From: Synergistales bacterium
Lineage (GTDB): Bacteria > Synergistota > Synergistia > Synergistales > Aminiphilaceae
Direction: 5' to 3'
DNA: 56,217 bases
Assembly: GCA_021736445.1 (NCBI GenBank)
Contig: JAIPGA010000005.1
Span: 1-56,217, forward strand
Shown: positions 8,733-17,709 of the stretch, piece after piece
Layout of the letters: each line of letters opens with the position of its first letter
How positions within the stretch are numbered: the first letter of the stretch is position 1
Notes under the pieces: model-generated
What the model was told of the DNA's origin: nothing
The model's database searches: none
The model's input: the letters and a program-made list of their open reading frames with translations, nothing else
Program-made: the position numbers and the translations under genes

Positions 8733-9395
8733 TCAATCGCCTCCCGACGACAACCCAAAGTCCCTACTCGCCTCTTTGTAAAACGAGGTGATCCCTGCAA
8801 CGGTGCACACCCCGGGCAGGTACTCGCCGGGCGCCCGCTCGGGGATGTAGGCCGTGACGATCCCCACCACATGGAGGTTTCCCTGGGTTGTGACGATGAA
8901 GGCGGGTCCGCCGCTGACCCCGCTCATGGCCTCGCCGTTCATGAGATAGGATTCGGACTGCGGGAGGGCCGTGCTCACGCGACCGCTGAAAAAGGAGAAG
9001 TGGTCCGGCAGGATGGAGGGGAACCCCGCCCATCCCACCTCGTTGCCCACGTGGAGCGGCTCGTCCTCCACGGTGAGCGAGGGCATCTCCACCGATTGGG
9101 GATGCCGGTCATGAGAGAAAAAGATCACCGCCAAATCACTTTCAGGGTGGCGGTAAACCGTCCGCCCTTCAGGAGAAATCAGCTGTTCCACACCACTTTC
9201 GGCATGGATGATCCGGATCGGCTCGTTCCACCCCTCCGCATGCGAGATGACATGATTGGCGGTGGCGATACAGCAGAGCTGCCGTTCCTTGTCGTAGCTG
9301 AGGATGCACCCCGTCCCCGTTCCTCTGGATATCCGGATCTTGCAGGCAAAGGGATAGAGCTGCTCGATCGCATGGGACCAGACCGTTCCGCCCAT
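8733..9395 (-). CDS. Trypsin-like serine protease without signal peptide
   Basis: This 220-residue protein has the chymotrypsin-fold peptidase layout. The catalytic triad is visible as His48 in ATANHVI, Asp87 in HPESDLAVI and Ser161 in SGVSGGPAF. It is essentially a bare protease domain, with no PDZ domain and no signal peptide or membrane anchor from the chosen start. That start has GGAGGC about 10 bases upstream; a longer frame beginning at 9497 adds an N-terminal piece but lacks a ribosome site. Cysteines at residues 18, 30, 41 and 42 suggest a reducing, cytosolic location. The substrate is unknown. It is convergent with the MATE gene and divergent from the catabolic island. Confidence 0.8.
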   Translation of the reverse strand: MGGTVWSHAIEQLYPFACKIRISRGTGTGCILSYDKERQLCCIATANHVISHAEGWNEPIRIIHAESGVEQLISPEGRTVYRHPESDLAVIFFSHDRHPQSVEMPSLTVEDEPLHVGNEVGWAGFPSILPDHFSFFSGRVSTALPQSESYLMNGEAMSGVSGGPAFIVTTQGNLHVVGIVTAYIPERAPGEYLPGVCTVAGITSFYKEASRDFGLSSGGD

Positions 9396-9532
9396 TTCCT
9401 GTACGCCTCCTTCCGCATCACACTGTGGGTACCCTTTCCCTTCGGAATAGGCTATCCTATGGGGAAAGAGAACAATCCAACGCAAAAAGTCAGCCATGTT
9501 TCTTACGACAGCGCAACACCCCGTAACACCAC

Positions 9533-9544
9533 TATGGTACCATA
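9533..9544. promoter_or_regulatory. 12-bp perfect palindrome upstream of the catabolic operon
   Basis: TATGGTACCATA is a perfect palindrome lying 46 bases before the first gene of the molybdenum hydroxylase operon. Its TGGT...ACCA arms resemble sites bound by GntR/FadR-type regulators. No regulator gene adjoins it, so the assignment is tentative. Confidence 0.4.
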
Positions 9545-9589
9545 AGAACAGACTTTATCCGGCACCAAGGCCGCAAAGGGGGCACGACA

Positions 9590-10402
9590 ATGGAATGGCA
9601 CACTCCCACTTCGATGGAGGATGCGCTGAATCTGTTGCGAACCGAGAGGAGCGCGCTTCACGGGGGCGGAACAGGGCTGCTCGCCGCCGGGATAGAGCGA
9701 TACAGCCATCTTGTTGATCTCGCCGGTCTGGACCTGGACAGGATCGCGATCCGGGCGGACGGAAGCATCGATATCGGCGCCACCTGCACCTTCGCCGAGA
9801 CCGCCCAAGGTCTTGATGCGCTCCAGCCGGGACATATCCTGGTCCAGTCGCTCTCCAGAGCCGCCTCCACACCGCTGCGGAACCGCATCACCATCGGCGG
9901 CAGTCTGGGGTACATCCCACCCTGGTCCGATCTGGCCGCACCGCTGGCCGCCCTGGACGCCACGGTCCACACCCTGTCGGCGGAAGGCGAAAGGGAAACC
10001 CCCTTTCCGAATTTTCTCGACAGGTCCCGGCAACCCCCTCAACCCTTCCTGGTCACGGACGTCACCCTCCCGCCGGAGCGCTGGAAGGGCTGGTACCACC
10101 GCCTGGTGCGGACCGCCTTCGACTATCCCCGCGCCACCATGGCCATCCTCCTGCAGACCGGGGAAGAGCACGTCAGGGAGGCCCGGATCGCCGTAGGGGG
10201 AACCCGTGGACGGGTGACGGTGCTCGCCGAGGTTGCGGGGCGTCTCCAGGGACATCCGCTCGGGGCGGAACCCCCCGACGACCTTCTCGCCGACACAGAG
10301 CTTGCGTTCCCCGACAAACCGCAGGCCTCCGGGGAGTATCTCGCCGAAGCCGCGAAAATCTGGCTCTTCCGGGGCATCCGACAGCTTCTGGAGGTGGCAT
10401 GA
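9590..10402 (+). CDS. Molybdenum hydroxylase FAD-binding subunit (YgfM/CoxM-like)
   Basis: This 270-residue protein is the electron-transfer flavin subunit of a xanthine dehydrogenase-family enzyme. The two FAD contacts typical of the family are seen as HGGGTGLLAAG near residue 25 and TIGGSLGYIPPWSDLAAPLAALDA-like sequence near 105-130, followed by the C-terminal domain. Its short length and the downstream order (FAD, iron-sulfur, molybdenum subunit, then ssnA) recall YgfM from the E. coli purine cluster. AAAGGGGG lies upstream of the ATG. It overlaps the next gene by four bases. It would pass electrons from the 2Fe-2S subunit to NAD or another acceptor. Confidence 0.88.
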   Translation: MEWHTPTSMEDALNLLRTERSALHGGGTGLLAAGIERYSHLVDLAGLDLDRIAIRADGSIDIGATCTFAETAQGLDALQPGHILVQSLSRAASTPLRNRITIGGSLGYIPPWSDLAAPLAALDATVHTLSAEGERETPFPNFLDRSRQPPQPFLVTDVTLPPERWKGWYHRLVRTAFDYPRATMAILLQTGEEHVREARIAVGGTRGRVTVLAEVAGRLQGHPLGAEPPDDLLADTELAFPDKPQASGEYLAEAAKIWLFRGIRQLLEVA

Positions 10403-10869
10403 TGGAAGGCAGATTCACGATCAACGGACAAGAACACAGCATCCTCTTTCCACCCGGGGCCACACTGCTCGACGTGCTCCGCGGCGAGGGGTTCACCGAC
10501 GTCCACGAGGGCTGCCGCGAAGGGGTCTGTGGCGCCTGCGCCGTGGTGCTCGACGGCAGGCTGGTCAATTCCTGCCAGGTCCTGGCGGCGAGCGCCCGGG
10601 GCCGGGAGATCCTCACCGCCGGAGGACTGGGGACACCGGCCTCGCCGCACCCGATCCAGCAGGCCTTTGTGGACGCCGGCGCGGTGCAGTGCGGGTTCTG
10701 CACTCCAGGAATGGTGCTGGCCGCCTGGTGTCTCCTCCGGGAGAATCCCGCACCGACGGAGGAGGAGATCAAAAGCGCGCTGGACGGCAATCTCTGCCGC
10801 TGCACGGGATACAAGCATATTCTTGAAGCGGTCCAGCTGGCCGCAGAGAGGATGAACACCGATGACTGA
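10399..10869 (+). CDS. Molybdenum hydroxylase [2Fe-2S] subunit (CoxS/XdhC-like)
   Basis: A 156-residue iron-sulfur subunit. It holds two binuclear clusters: a plant-ferredoxin-type site in CREGVCGACAVVLDGR with a later SC, and a second site in CGFCTPGM followed by LCRCTGYKHI. This is the standard architecture of the small subunit of CO dehydrogenase/xanthine dehydrogenase-type enzymes. It relays electrons from the molybdenum site to FAD. GGAGGT precedes the start, which overlaps the FAD-subunit stop (ATGATG; either ATG could be used). It overlaps the molybdenum-subunit gene by eight bases, so all three subunits are translationally coupled. Confidence 0.93.
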   Translation: MMEGRFTINGQEHSILFPPGATLLDVLRGEGFTDVHEGCREGVCGACAVVLDGRLVNSCQVLAASARGREILTAGGLGTPASPHPIQQAFVDAGAVQCGFCTPGMVLAAWCLLRENPAPTEEEIKSALDGNLCRCTGYKHILEAVQLAAERMNTDD

Positions 10870-13207
10870 GACCAGAAGCGTTTCCACTTCACCGGCCCGG
10901 GTCGACGGCCTCGCGCTGGCCACCGGACGGGCACACTTCACGCCGGACATCCCGCTGGAGCATCCGCTCCACGTCGCCCTGGTCGCCTCGCCCCACGCCT
11001 GTGCCGAGGTGGAATCGGTGGACGCCGAGGCCTGCCTGGCCGTGGAAGGGGTGGTCACCGTGCTCCACTGCCACAACGCCTACGAGAGGATGCCGCCGGT
11101 GCTCTTCACCACCGCCGGCCAGGGATCGCCGGAGCCTTCCCCCTACGACACCCGGCTTTTCAACCGGAAGGTCCGCTACGCCGGCGAGCTGGTGGCGGCC
11201 GTGGCGGCCACCTCCAGGGAGGCCGCCCGGGAGGGCGCCCGCCGACTGGAGGTCTCCTATACGCCACTCCCCGCCAATACAGACCCCGAACAGGCCATGG
11301 AGCCCGGCACGCCGGTCCTGCACGGCGAGGAGGCCCACACCGTTATCGATGTCCCCTACGCGCCGGAACGGAACATGGCCGCCGCCACCACCTTCGACCA
11401 CGGCCGCTTCGAGTCGGCCTACAAGGGCGCGGAGCGGCGGATCGACGTCTCCTTCACCACCCAGCAGGCCAGCCACTGCGCGCTGGAACCCCACAACGTG
11501 GCCGTCTCCTTCGACGACCAGGGGCGGCTGGTGATCACCAGCTCCACCCAGGTGCCCTTCCACGTCCGCCGGATCACCGCCCGGGTGCTCTCCATCCCCC
11601 TGCGGACGGTGCGGGTGATCAAGCCGAAGGTAGGCGGCAGCTACGGCGGCAAGCAGGAGGTCTTCCTGGAGCCCGTGGCCGCCCGCATCGCCCTGGATAC
11701 GGGCCGTCCGGTGCGGCTGCAGCTCACCAGGAGGGAGGTCTTCACCATGGCACGGACGCGCCACCCCATGCGCACCCGCATCCAGGCGGGCTTCGGCAGC
11801 GACGGGGAGATCGCGGCGCTGGCCATGGACTGCCTGATGGACACCGGTGCCTACGGCACCCACGCACTGACGGTGCTCAGCAATGTGGGCTCCAAGGTGC
11901 TCCCGCTGTTCAACAAGATCGACAATATCCGTCTCCGGGGGCATGCGGTCTACACCAACACCACCCCCGGGGGCGCCTACCGCGGGTACGGCGCCACCCA
12001 GGCCTACTTCGCCTTCAACCAGGTGCTTGACATGATCGCCAGGGAATGCAAAGAGGACTTCGTTTCCTTCGTCAAGAGGCGGCACATCAGGGAAGGCGAG
12101 ACATCGCCGGTCTTCGCCGCCATCGGAGAGGGAACGGAGGGGGTCGCCCAGACCATCGCCTCCTGTACGCTGTCGGAGTGCCTCGACAGGGGGGCCGCGG
12201 CCATCGGCTGGCACGACAAGCGAGACCAGCGGCAGAAAACGGCGACGGGACGGATCCGCGGTGTCGGCGCCGCCGTGGCCATGCAGGGCTCGGGCATCCC
12301 TCTGGTGGACATGGGGAGCGCCGCCATGAAGGCCAACGAGGACGGCTCCTTCAACCTCATGGCCGGGGCCACGGAGATCGGCACGGGATCGGACACCATC
12401 TGCTGCCAGATCGCCGCCGAGGCCCTGGACACCGACCCCTCCATGATCATCCCCCACACCTCAGACACCGACACCACTCCCTTCGACACCGGGGCCTACG
12501 CTTCATCTGGAACCTATGTCTCCGGCAAGGCGGTGGAGAAGTGCGCCCGCAACATGCGGCGCAACCTGCTCCGCGCCGCCGCAGAGGAACTGGCCGTGAG
12601 CAGCGACGAACTCACCGTGGAAAATGGCGTCATCCGCCACAGCTCCGACCCCTCGATCCACCTTTCCTACGGCGAACTGGTGGGCCGGCGGCTCTACAAT
12701 CACCACCAGGAACAGCTCCAGGCCTTCGCCTCCCACTGCCCCACCAGTTCGCCGCCGCCTTTCATCGCCCAGTTCGCCGAGGTGGAGGCAGACCCGGAAA
12801 CCGGCGAGGTGCGGGTGACGGCCTTTGTCAGCGCCGTGGACTGCGGGATCGCCATCAACCCGCAGCTGGCCCGCGGGCAGGTGGAAGGCGGCGTGGTGAA
12901 CGGCATCGGCTTCGCCCTTACCGAGGAGTATCTCCGGGACAGCAAGAGCAGGATGACCAACCCCTCTTTCGGCGGCTACAAGATCCCCGGGGCGCCGGAC
13001 ATCCCGGCGCTCACCACGATCCTTGTGGAGTCCCGCGAACCCACCGGTCCCTACGGGGCCAAATCAATCGGGGAGGTCTGCATCAACGGTCCAGGGCCGG
13101 CCATCGCCAACGCCATCTACGACGCCCTGGGGGTGCGGATGCACCACCAGCCCTTCACCCCAGAACGGGTCTGGAGGGCCCTGCGGGAACAGGAGGGACG
13201 GCGATGA
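10862..13207 (+). CDS. Molybdenum hydroxylase catalytic subunit (XdhD-like)
   Basis: This 781-residue protein is the molybdopterin-binding catalytic subunit of a xanthine dehydrogenase-family hydroxylase. The N-terminal hammerhead domain (about residues 10-110) is followed by cofactor-binding segments such as PKVGGSYGGKQE, GGAYRGYGATQAYFA and TEIGTGSDT. The active-site glutamate is present in GAKSIGE close to the C-terminus, so it should be catalytically competent. Such enzymes hydroxylate purines, pyrimidines or other N-heterocycles with water as oxygen donor. Context (SsnA next, nucleoside importer downstream) favours a nucleobase. The exact substrate cannot be told from sequence. It overlaps ssnA by four bases. 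Confidence 0.92.
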   Translation: MTETRSVSTSPARVDGLALATGRAHFTPDIPLEHPLHVALVASPHACAEVESVDAEACLAVEGVVTVLHCHNAYERMPPVLFTTAGQGSPEPSPYDTRLFNRKVRYAGELVAAVAATSREAAREGARRLEVSYTPLPANTDPEQAMEPGTPVLHGEEAHTVIDVPYAPERNMAAATTFDHGRFESAYKGAERRIDVSFTTQQASHCALEPHNVAVSFDDQGRLVITSSTQVPFHVRRITARVLSIPLRTVRVIKPKVGGSYGGKQEVFLEPVAARIALDTGRPVRLQLTRREVFTMARTRHPMRTRIQAGFGSDGEIAALAMDCLMDTGAYGTHALTVLSNVGSKVLPLFNKIDNIRLRGHAVYTNTTPGGAYRGYGATQAYFAFNQVLDMIARECKEDFVSFVKRRHIREGETSPVFAAIGEGTEGVAQTIASCTLSECLDRGAAAIGWHDKRDQRQKTATGRIRGVGAAVAMQGSGIPLVDMGSAAMKANEDGSFNLMAGATEIGTGSDTICCQIAAEALDTDPSMIIPHTSDTDTTPFDTGAYASSGTYVSGKAVEKCARNMRRNLLRAAAEELAVSSDELTVENGVIRHSSDPSIHLSYGELVGRRLYNHHQEQLQAFASHCPTSSPPPFIAQFAEVEADPETGEVRVTAFVSAVDCGIAINPQLARGQVEGGVVNGIGFALTEEYLRDSKSRMTNPSFGGYKIPGAPDIPALTTILVESREPTGPYGAKSIGEVCINGPGPAIANAIYDALGVRMHHQPFTPERVWRALREQEGRR

Positions 13208-14520
13208 GCCTGGGGATCGGCGGCGGGCCGGTGGCCGACGGGGCGGAGGTCTTCCTCTCCCCGGGCGCCCTGCTCGTCGAAGACGGCAAGGTCGCCGAGA
13301 CCGGATCCCCCGAGGAGATCCGGAGCAAAGCCGATGAGTACATCGACACCGGAGGGCGGCTGATCCTCCCGGGGCTGGTGAACTTCCACAGCCATTTCTA
13401 CTCCGCCCTGGCCCCGGGACTGATTCCGGCCGAACCGCCCAAGGATCTCCCGTCCATTCTGCGGGGTCTCTGGTGGCGGCTCGATATGGCACTGGACCGG
13501 GAGAGCATCGCGGCCAGCGCCCTGACCGGGGCCGCCGAGGCGGCCAGGCACGGGGTCACCACCGTCTTCGACCACCACGCCTCCATGCAGACCCCCGAGG
13601 GGAGCCTGGAGACCATCGCCGGGGAACTGCGCAGGGTGGGCATCCGGGGCTGTCTCTGCTACGAGATCACAGACCGGGCCGGCACGGACCAGGTGGCCCG
13701 GCAGATCGAGGAGAACGTCGAGTTCGCCCGGCGGCACAGAGACGATCCCTTCTTCAAGGGCACCATGGGGCTCCACGCCAGCCTGACCCTCTCCGAGGAT
13801 ACCCTGCAGGCCGTTTCCGCGGCGGGCGACCTCCCCGTCCACATCCACTGCGGCGAGGGCGCCGCCGATCTGGCACGCTGCCAGACGGAGGGCTACGCCG
13901 GGCCGGTGGACCGGCTGCACCGTCACGGCCTGCTCTCCCGCGACGCCATCCTGGTCCACTGCATCCACCTCTCCCCCCGGGACCGGGAGATCCTGGCCGA
14001 TCTCGACCCGGTGGTGGTCACCAACCCGGAATCCAACGCCAACAACGGCGTGGGGCACTTCGACGGGGAGGGGCAGCCCCGATTCGTCCTGGGCACCGAC
14101 GGGATGAGCCAGGACATGACGGCCTCGCTGAAATCGCTCTTCCTGATGGCCCACCCCGCACTTCCGCTGGAACGACTGCAGTCGGCCTTCTTCCCCCAGC
14201 GGATCGAGCGACTGCAGCGCTGGTTCCCGGAGACGGGGACCTTCGCCCCCGGGAGCGACGCCGATGTGGCGGTGCTGGACTACATCCCGCTGACGCCCAT
14301 CAGCCGGGACAGTCTGGCGGCCCATCTGGTCTTCGGCGCCAAGGGGGGCGACGCCTGGCTCACCCTCTGCGGCGGCGAGGTGGTCTGGCGTCAGGGGATG
14401 TTCACCAGCCTGAACTGGCCGGAGGAGGCAGACCGTATCGGCCCCATCGCGGCGGCGCTGCACCATCGGTTCTACGCACAGACAGCCCCGGACAACTGGA
14501 TACATTTCGGAAAGGAGTGA
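13204..14520 (+). CDS. ssnA: SsnA-type metal-dependent amidohydrolase
   Basis: This 438-residue protein belongs to the amidohydrolase superfamily, cytosine deaminase/guanine deaminase-like group. Metal ligands are visible: His62 and His64 in NFHSHFY, the histidine of VHIHCGEG, the histidine of ILVHCIHLS, and the aspartate of LGTDGMSQD. The PGLVNFHSHFYSALAPG region is characteristic of SsnA, which in E. coli lies in the xdhD/ygfM/ygfK purine cluster. It probably hydrolyses a C-N bond of a hydroxylated heterocycle made by the preceding enzyme; this role is inferred from context. The start is the ATG overlapping the upstream stop by four bases; the frame stays open further upstream but only as a shadow. 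Confidence 0.85.
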   Translation: MSLGIGGGPVADGAEVFLSPGALLVEDGKVAETGSPEEIRSKADEYIDTGGRLILPGLVNFHSHFYSALAPGLIPAEPPKDLPSILRGLWWRLDMALDRESIAASALTGAAEAARHGVTTVFDHHASMQTPEGSLETIAGELRRVGIRGCLCYEITDRAGTDQVARQIEENVEFARRHRDDPFFKGTMGLHASLTLSEDTLQAVSAAGDLPVHIHCGEGAADLARCQTEGYAGPVDRLHRHGLLSRDAILVHCIHLSPRDREILADLDPVVVTNPESNANNGVGHFDGEGQPRFVLGTDGMSQDMTASLKSLFLMAHPALPLERLQSAFFPQRIERLQRWFPETGTFAPGSDADVAVLDYIPLTPISRDSLAAHLVFGAKGGDAWLTLCGGEVVWRQGMFTSLNWPEEADRIGPIAAALHHRFYAQTAPDNWIHFGKE

Positions 14521-14524
14521 TCCC

Positions 14525-15436
14525 ATGGCGGACTGCACGGTACAACTGAACGGCATCGATTTCCCCGGCCCCGTCCTCCCCGCGGCGGGTCCCAACGTCA
14601 ACGACGGCGCCCAGCTCCGGGCGGCGGTGCAGGGAGGCGCCGGCGGCATCGTGACCAAGACGGTCTCCACGGTGCCCGCCTCCTACCCCAAGCCCTGCAT
14701 CGCCAAGAGCGGCGACGGGCTGCTGAACAGCGAGACCTGGTCGGAACGGGATGTCCGGAGCTGCCTGGAGGACTACAAAACAGCACGGGAGCTGGGCGTG
14801 CCGCTGGTGCTCTCCATCGGCTACAGCCCCGACGAGGTGGCGGAACTCGGCGGATTGCTGGAGCGGGAGGTGCAACCCCACGCCATCGAGTTCTCCACCC
14901 ACTACTCGGGCACCGACCACACCCCGCTGCTGGAGGTAGCCAGGGCCCTTCGTGGGGCCGTGGCCTGCCCCATCTGGATGAAGCTCTCGCCGGCGCTGCA
15001 GGAACCGGAAGCCCTGGCCCGGGAGGCCTCGGCATACGTGGATGCCTTCGTGGCCGCCAACTCCCTGGGCCCGGCACTGGACTTCGACGTGGAGCATCCC
15101 GTCCCGCTTCTGGGCTCGGACCACGGCCAGGGGTGGCTCTCCGGTCCCGCTGTGCTGCCCATCAACCTGGAGCTCGTCTACCGTCTCGCCGGCGCCCAGG
15201 ACAAGCCGGTGATCGGCGCCGGCGGGATCGCCACCGGCATTGACGCCGTGAAGTACATCATGGCCGGCGCACATCTCGTCCAGGTCTGTACGGCGGCGCT
15301 CCGTACCGGCCCCGCCGCCTACGGACGGATCGCCGGGGAGGTGGATCAGTGGCTCGACGGCCACGGATTCGGCTCGCCGGCGGAGATTCGGGGGCGCTAT
15401 CCCCTCGGGCCGGGGAAAGGGGACGCTCCACGATGA
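14525..15436 (+). CDS. Dihydroorotate/dihydropyrimidine dehydrogenase-like flavoprotein
   Basis: A 303-residue TIM-barrel protein of the PyrD/PreA family. It keeps the N-terminal GP...DG segment, the KTVST substrate-loop region, the GWLSGPAVLPI loop and the C-terminal FMN-phosphate site GAGGIATGIDAVKYIMAGA. The usual catalytic loop N-(I/L)-S-C-P-N is not present; residues 122-129 read EFSTHYSG instead, so the classical catalytic Cys/Ser position is changed. It lacks the iron-sulfur domain of PreA. AAAGGAG precedes the ATG. Lying between ssnA and a second hydroxylase, it probably reduces or oxidises a pyrimidine-like or opened-ring intermediate. Substrate and direction are unknown. Confidence 0.8.
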   Translation: MADCTVQLNGIDFPGPVLPAAGPNVNDGAQLRAAVQGGAGGIVTKTVSTVPASYPKPCIAKSGDGLLNSETWSERDVRSCLEDYKTARELGVPLVLSIGYSPDEVAELGGLLEREVQPHAIEFSTHYSGTDHTPLLEVARALRGAVACPIWMKLSPALQEPEALAREASAYVDAFVAANSLGPALDFDVEHPVPLLGSDHGQGWLSGPAVLPINLELVYRLAGAQDKPVIGAGGIATGIDAVKYIMAGAHLVQVCTAALRTGPAAYGRIAGEVDQWLDGHGFGSPAEIRGRYPLGPGKGDAPR

Positions 15437-17709
15437 GCAAAGGGGTCACCGGACAGTCCATCCCCCGCGTCGACGGGATGGAGAAGGCCACAGGGGTGAC
15501 ACGCTACCTGGCGGATATGACACCAACGAATGCCTGGTACGGCGGGGTGGTGCGCTCCCCCGTCGCCAGGGGCCGGATTCGGACCATCCGGTTTGCCCCG
15601 GGATTCGACTGGTCCCGGGTGGTGGTCCTCACCTCCGCGGACCTGCCGGGGCCAAACCAGGTGGCCATGGTCCGCAACGACCTCCCGATCCTCGCCGAGG
15701 AGGAGGTGCGCTTCGCCACCCAGCCGGTGGTCCTGCTGGCGGCTCCTTCCAAAGCGCTGCTGCAACAGGCGCGGGAGGCCGTCACCCTGGAGATCGACGA
15801 GGAGGAACCGGTGCTCTCCCTCGACGACGCCCTGGCCGGCAGGGGACCCGTCTACGGTGAGGATAACATCATCGCCGCCTACGACATCCGCCGGGGCGAC
15901 CTGGAGGAGGGCTTCGCCCAGGCGGACCGGATCATCGAAGAGACCTACCGCACCGGCTACCAGGAACAGCTCTATCTGGAGCCCCAGGGGGTAGTGGCCG
16001 CACCGAAGCCCCGCGGTGTGGAGGTTGTGGGCTCCATGCAGTGCCCCTACTACGTGAAAAACGCCCTGGTCCGGGGTCTGGCCCTTCCAGAGGATGCGGT
16101 CACCGTCCGGCAGGCGCCCACGGGGGGCGGTTTCGGGGGCAAGGAGGACTATCCCTCGGTGCTGGCCCTCCAGGCGGCACTGCTTGCCCTCAAGGCGGAG
16201 CGGCCGGTCCGCCTCCTGCTGGACCGCGAGGAGGACATCCTCTGCACGCCCAAACGCCACCCCTCGCAGATCAGGGTGCGCACCGGCGTCCGGAACGACG
16301 GGACGCTCACGGCTCTGGAGATGGACGCCGTTCTCGACGGCGGCGCCTACACCACCCTCAGCGTGGTGGTCCTCCAGCGGACGGTGCTGCACGGCCCCGG
16401 CGCCTATCCCGTCCCGAACGCCCGGGTGCTGGGTCGGGTTGCGGCCACCAACACACCGCCCAACGGCGGCTTCCGGGGTTTCGGGGCCCCCCAGGGGATC
16501 TTCGCCATGGAGCGCCACATGGACCGTATCGCCGGCGAGCTGCAGATGGATCCGGCGGAACTCCGGCTCAAAAACTGCTTCAAAAATGGCGACCGTTTCC
16601 ACTACGGACAGCAGCTGGAAGACGGCGCCAACGCCGGGGCGGTCCTGCGCGCTGCCATGGAAGAGAGCGACTACCTCCGGAAACGGGAGGAATACGCCAG
16701 GGAAACGGGGAATCGGCGGCAGGGTATCGGGATTTCGCTCTCCCTCCACGGCGGCGGCTTCACCGGCTCCGGCGAGGTGGCCATCGACGGCCACGCCCGG
16801 GTGAGAGCCACCGGGGCGGGACAGGTGGAGCTCAGGGTAGCCGGCTGCGAGATCGGTCAGGGAGCCTCGACGGTCCTGGTCCAGCGGGCCGCCGACACAC
16901 TGGGCCTCCCCTGCACCGCCGTCCGCCACCCCGCGCCGGACACCGATGAGGCGCCGGACAGCGGCCCCACCGTGGCCTCCCGGACCACCGCCTTTGTGGG
17001 CACCATGGTGGAACGGGCCTGTCAGGATCTGCTCGCCCATCTGCGCGAAGCGCTTGGCAGCTGGTACGGTCTGGAACCGCAACAGATCACCCTGGAAGAC
17101 GGGCGCATCCACGGCCCCAAGGACATTCTCTGCAGCTTCGCCGAAGCGGTGCGACGCCACCTCTACGAGCGGGGACCGCTGGAGGGCTTCGGCGGCCGGG
17201 ATCCCTCGCAAACCAACCGATGGGACGAGGAATCCTTCCGTGGCGAGGCCTACCGGAACTACTCCTGGGCGGCCCACGTGGTGGAGGTGGAGACCCACAG
17301 GGACACCCTGGAGATCCGCCCCACCAGGGCCACACTGGCCGTGGACGCCGGGGAGATCGTCAACCCCATTCTGGCCAGAGGACAGGTAGAGGGGGGCGCG
17401 CTGCAGGCCTACGGCTACGGCTACCTGGAGCACCTGGACATCGAAGGGGGCCGCTACCGCGACGGCCACCTGACCACATACCAGATCCCCACGGCCCTGG
17501 AAGCGCCGGATTTCTCCGTCCTTTTCCTGGAGACCGGGGAAGAGACGGAACCCAAGGGGCTGGGCGAACTCCCCATGGACGGCGGCGCGCCGGCCATCGT
17601 GGCCGCCGCGGGGCAGGCGCTGGGGATCTTCGGCACCTCGGCGCCACTGACCGCCGAGGAGATCGCCCTGCTCCTGCAGGCAAAGGAGGGGGACCGCCAT
17701 GCGCCTTAG
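15433..17709 (+). CDS. Second molybdenum hydroxylase, catalytic subunit
   Basis: This 758-residue molybdopterin-binding subunit belongs to the same superfamily as the protein at 10862 but is clearly a separate lineage. Family segments are the hammerhead start IPRVDGMEKATGVTRY, the cofactor loop APTGGGFGGKED, GGFRGFGAPQ, AGCEIGQGAS and the active-site glutamate in EPKGLGELPMDGGAP. The glutamate and glycine-rich loops are intact, so an active enzyme is expected. It starts at an ATG overlapping the flavoprotein stop by four bases. Its partner is the fused FeS-FAD protein that follows. Two hydroxylases in one operon suggest two sequential oxidations of one ring or two substrates. Confidence 0.9.
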   Translation: MSKGVTGQSIPRVDGMEKATGVTRYLADMTPTNAWYGGVVRSPVARGRIRTIRFAPGFDWSRVVVLTSADLPGPNQVAMVRNDLPILAEEEVRFATQPVVLLAAPSKALLQQAREAVTLEIDEEEPVLSLDDALAGRGPVYGEDNIIAAYDIRRGDLEEGFAQADRIIEETYRTGYQEQLYLEPQGVVAAPKPRGVEVVGSMQCPYYVKNALVRGLALPEDAVTVRQAPTGGGFGGKEDYPSVLALQAALLALKAERPVRLLLDREEDILCTPKRHPSQIRVRTGVRNDGTLTALEMDAVLDGGAYTTLSVVVLQRTVLHGPGAYPVPNARVLGRVAATNTPPNGGFRGFGAPQGIFAMERHMDRIAGELQMDPAELRLKNCFKNGDRFHYGQQLEDGANAGAVLRAAMEESDYLRKREEYARETGNRRQGIGISLSLHGGGFTGSGEVAIDGHARVRATGAGQVELRVAGCEIGQGASTVLVQRAADTLGLPCTAVRHPAPDTDEAPDSGPTVASRTTAFVGTMVERACQDLLAHLREALGSWYGLEPQQITLEDGRIHGPKDILCSFAEAVRRHLYERGPLEGFGGRDPSQTNRWDEESFRGEAYRNYSWAAHVVEVETHRDTLEIRPTRATLAVDAGEIVNPILARGQVEGGALQAYGYGYLEHLDIEGGRYRDGHLTTYQIPTALEAPDFSVLFLETGEETEPKGLGELPMDGGAPAIVAAAGQALGIFGTSAPLTAEEIALLLQAKEGDRHAP

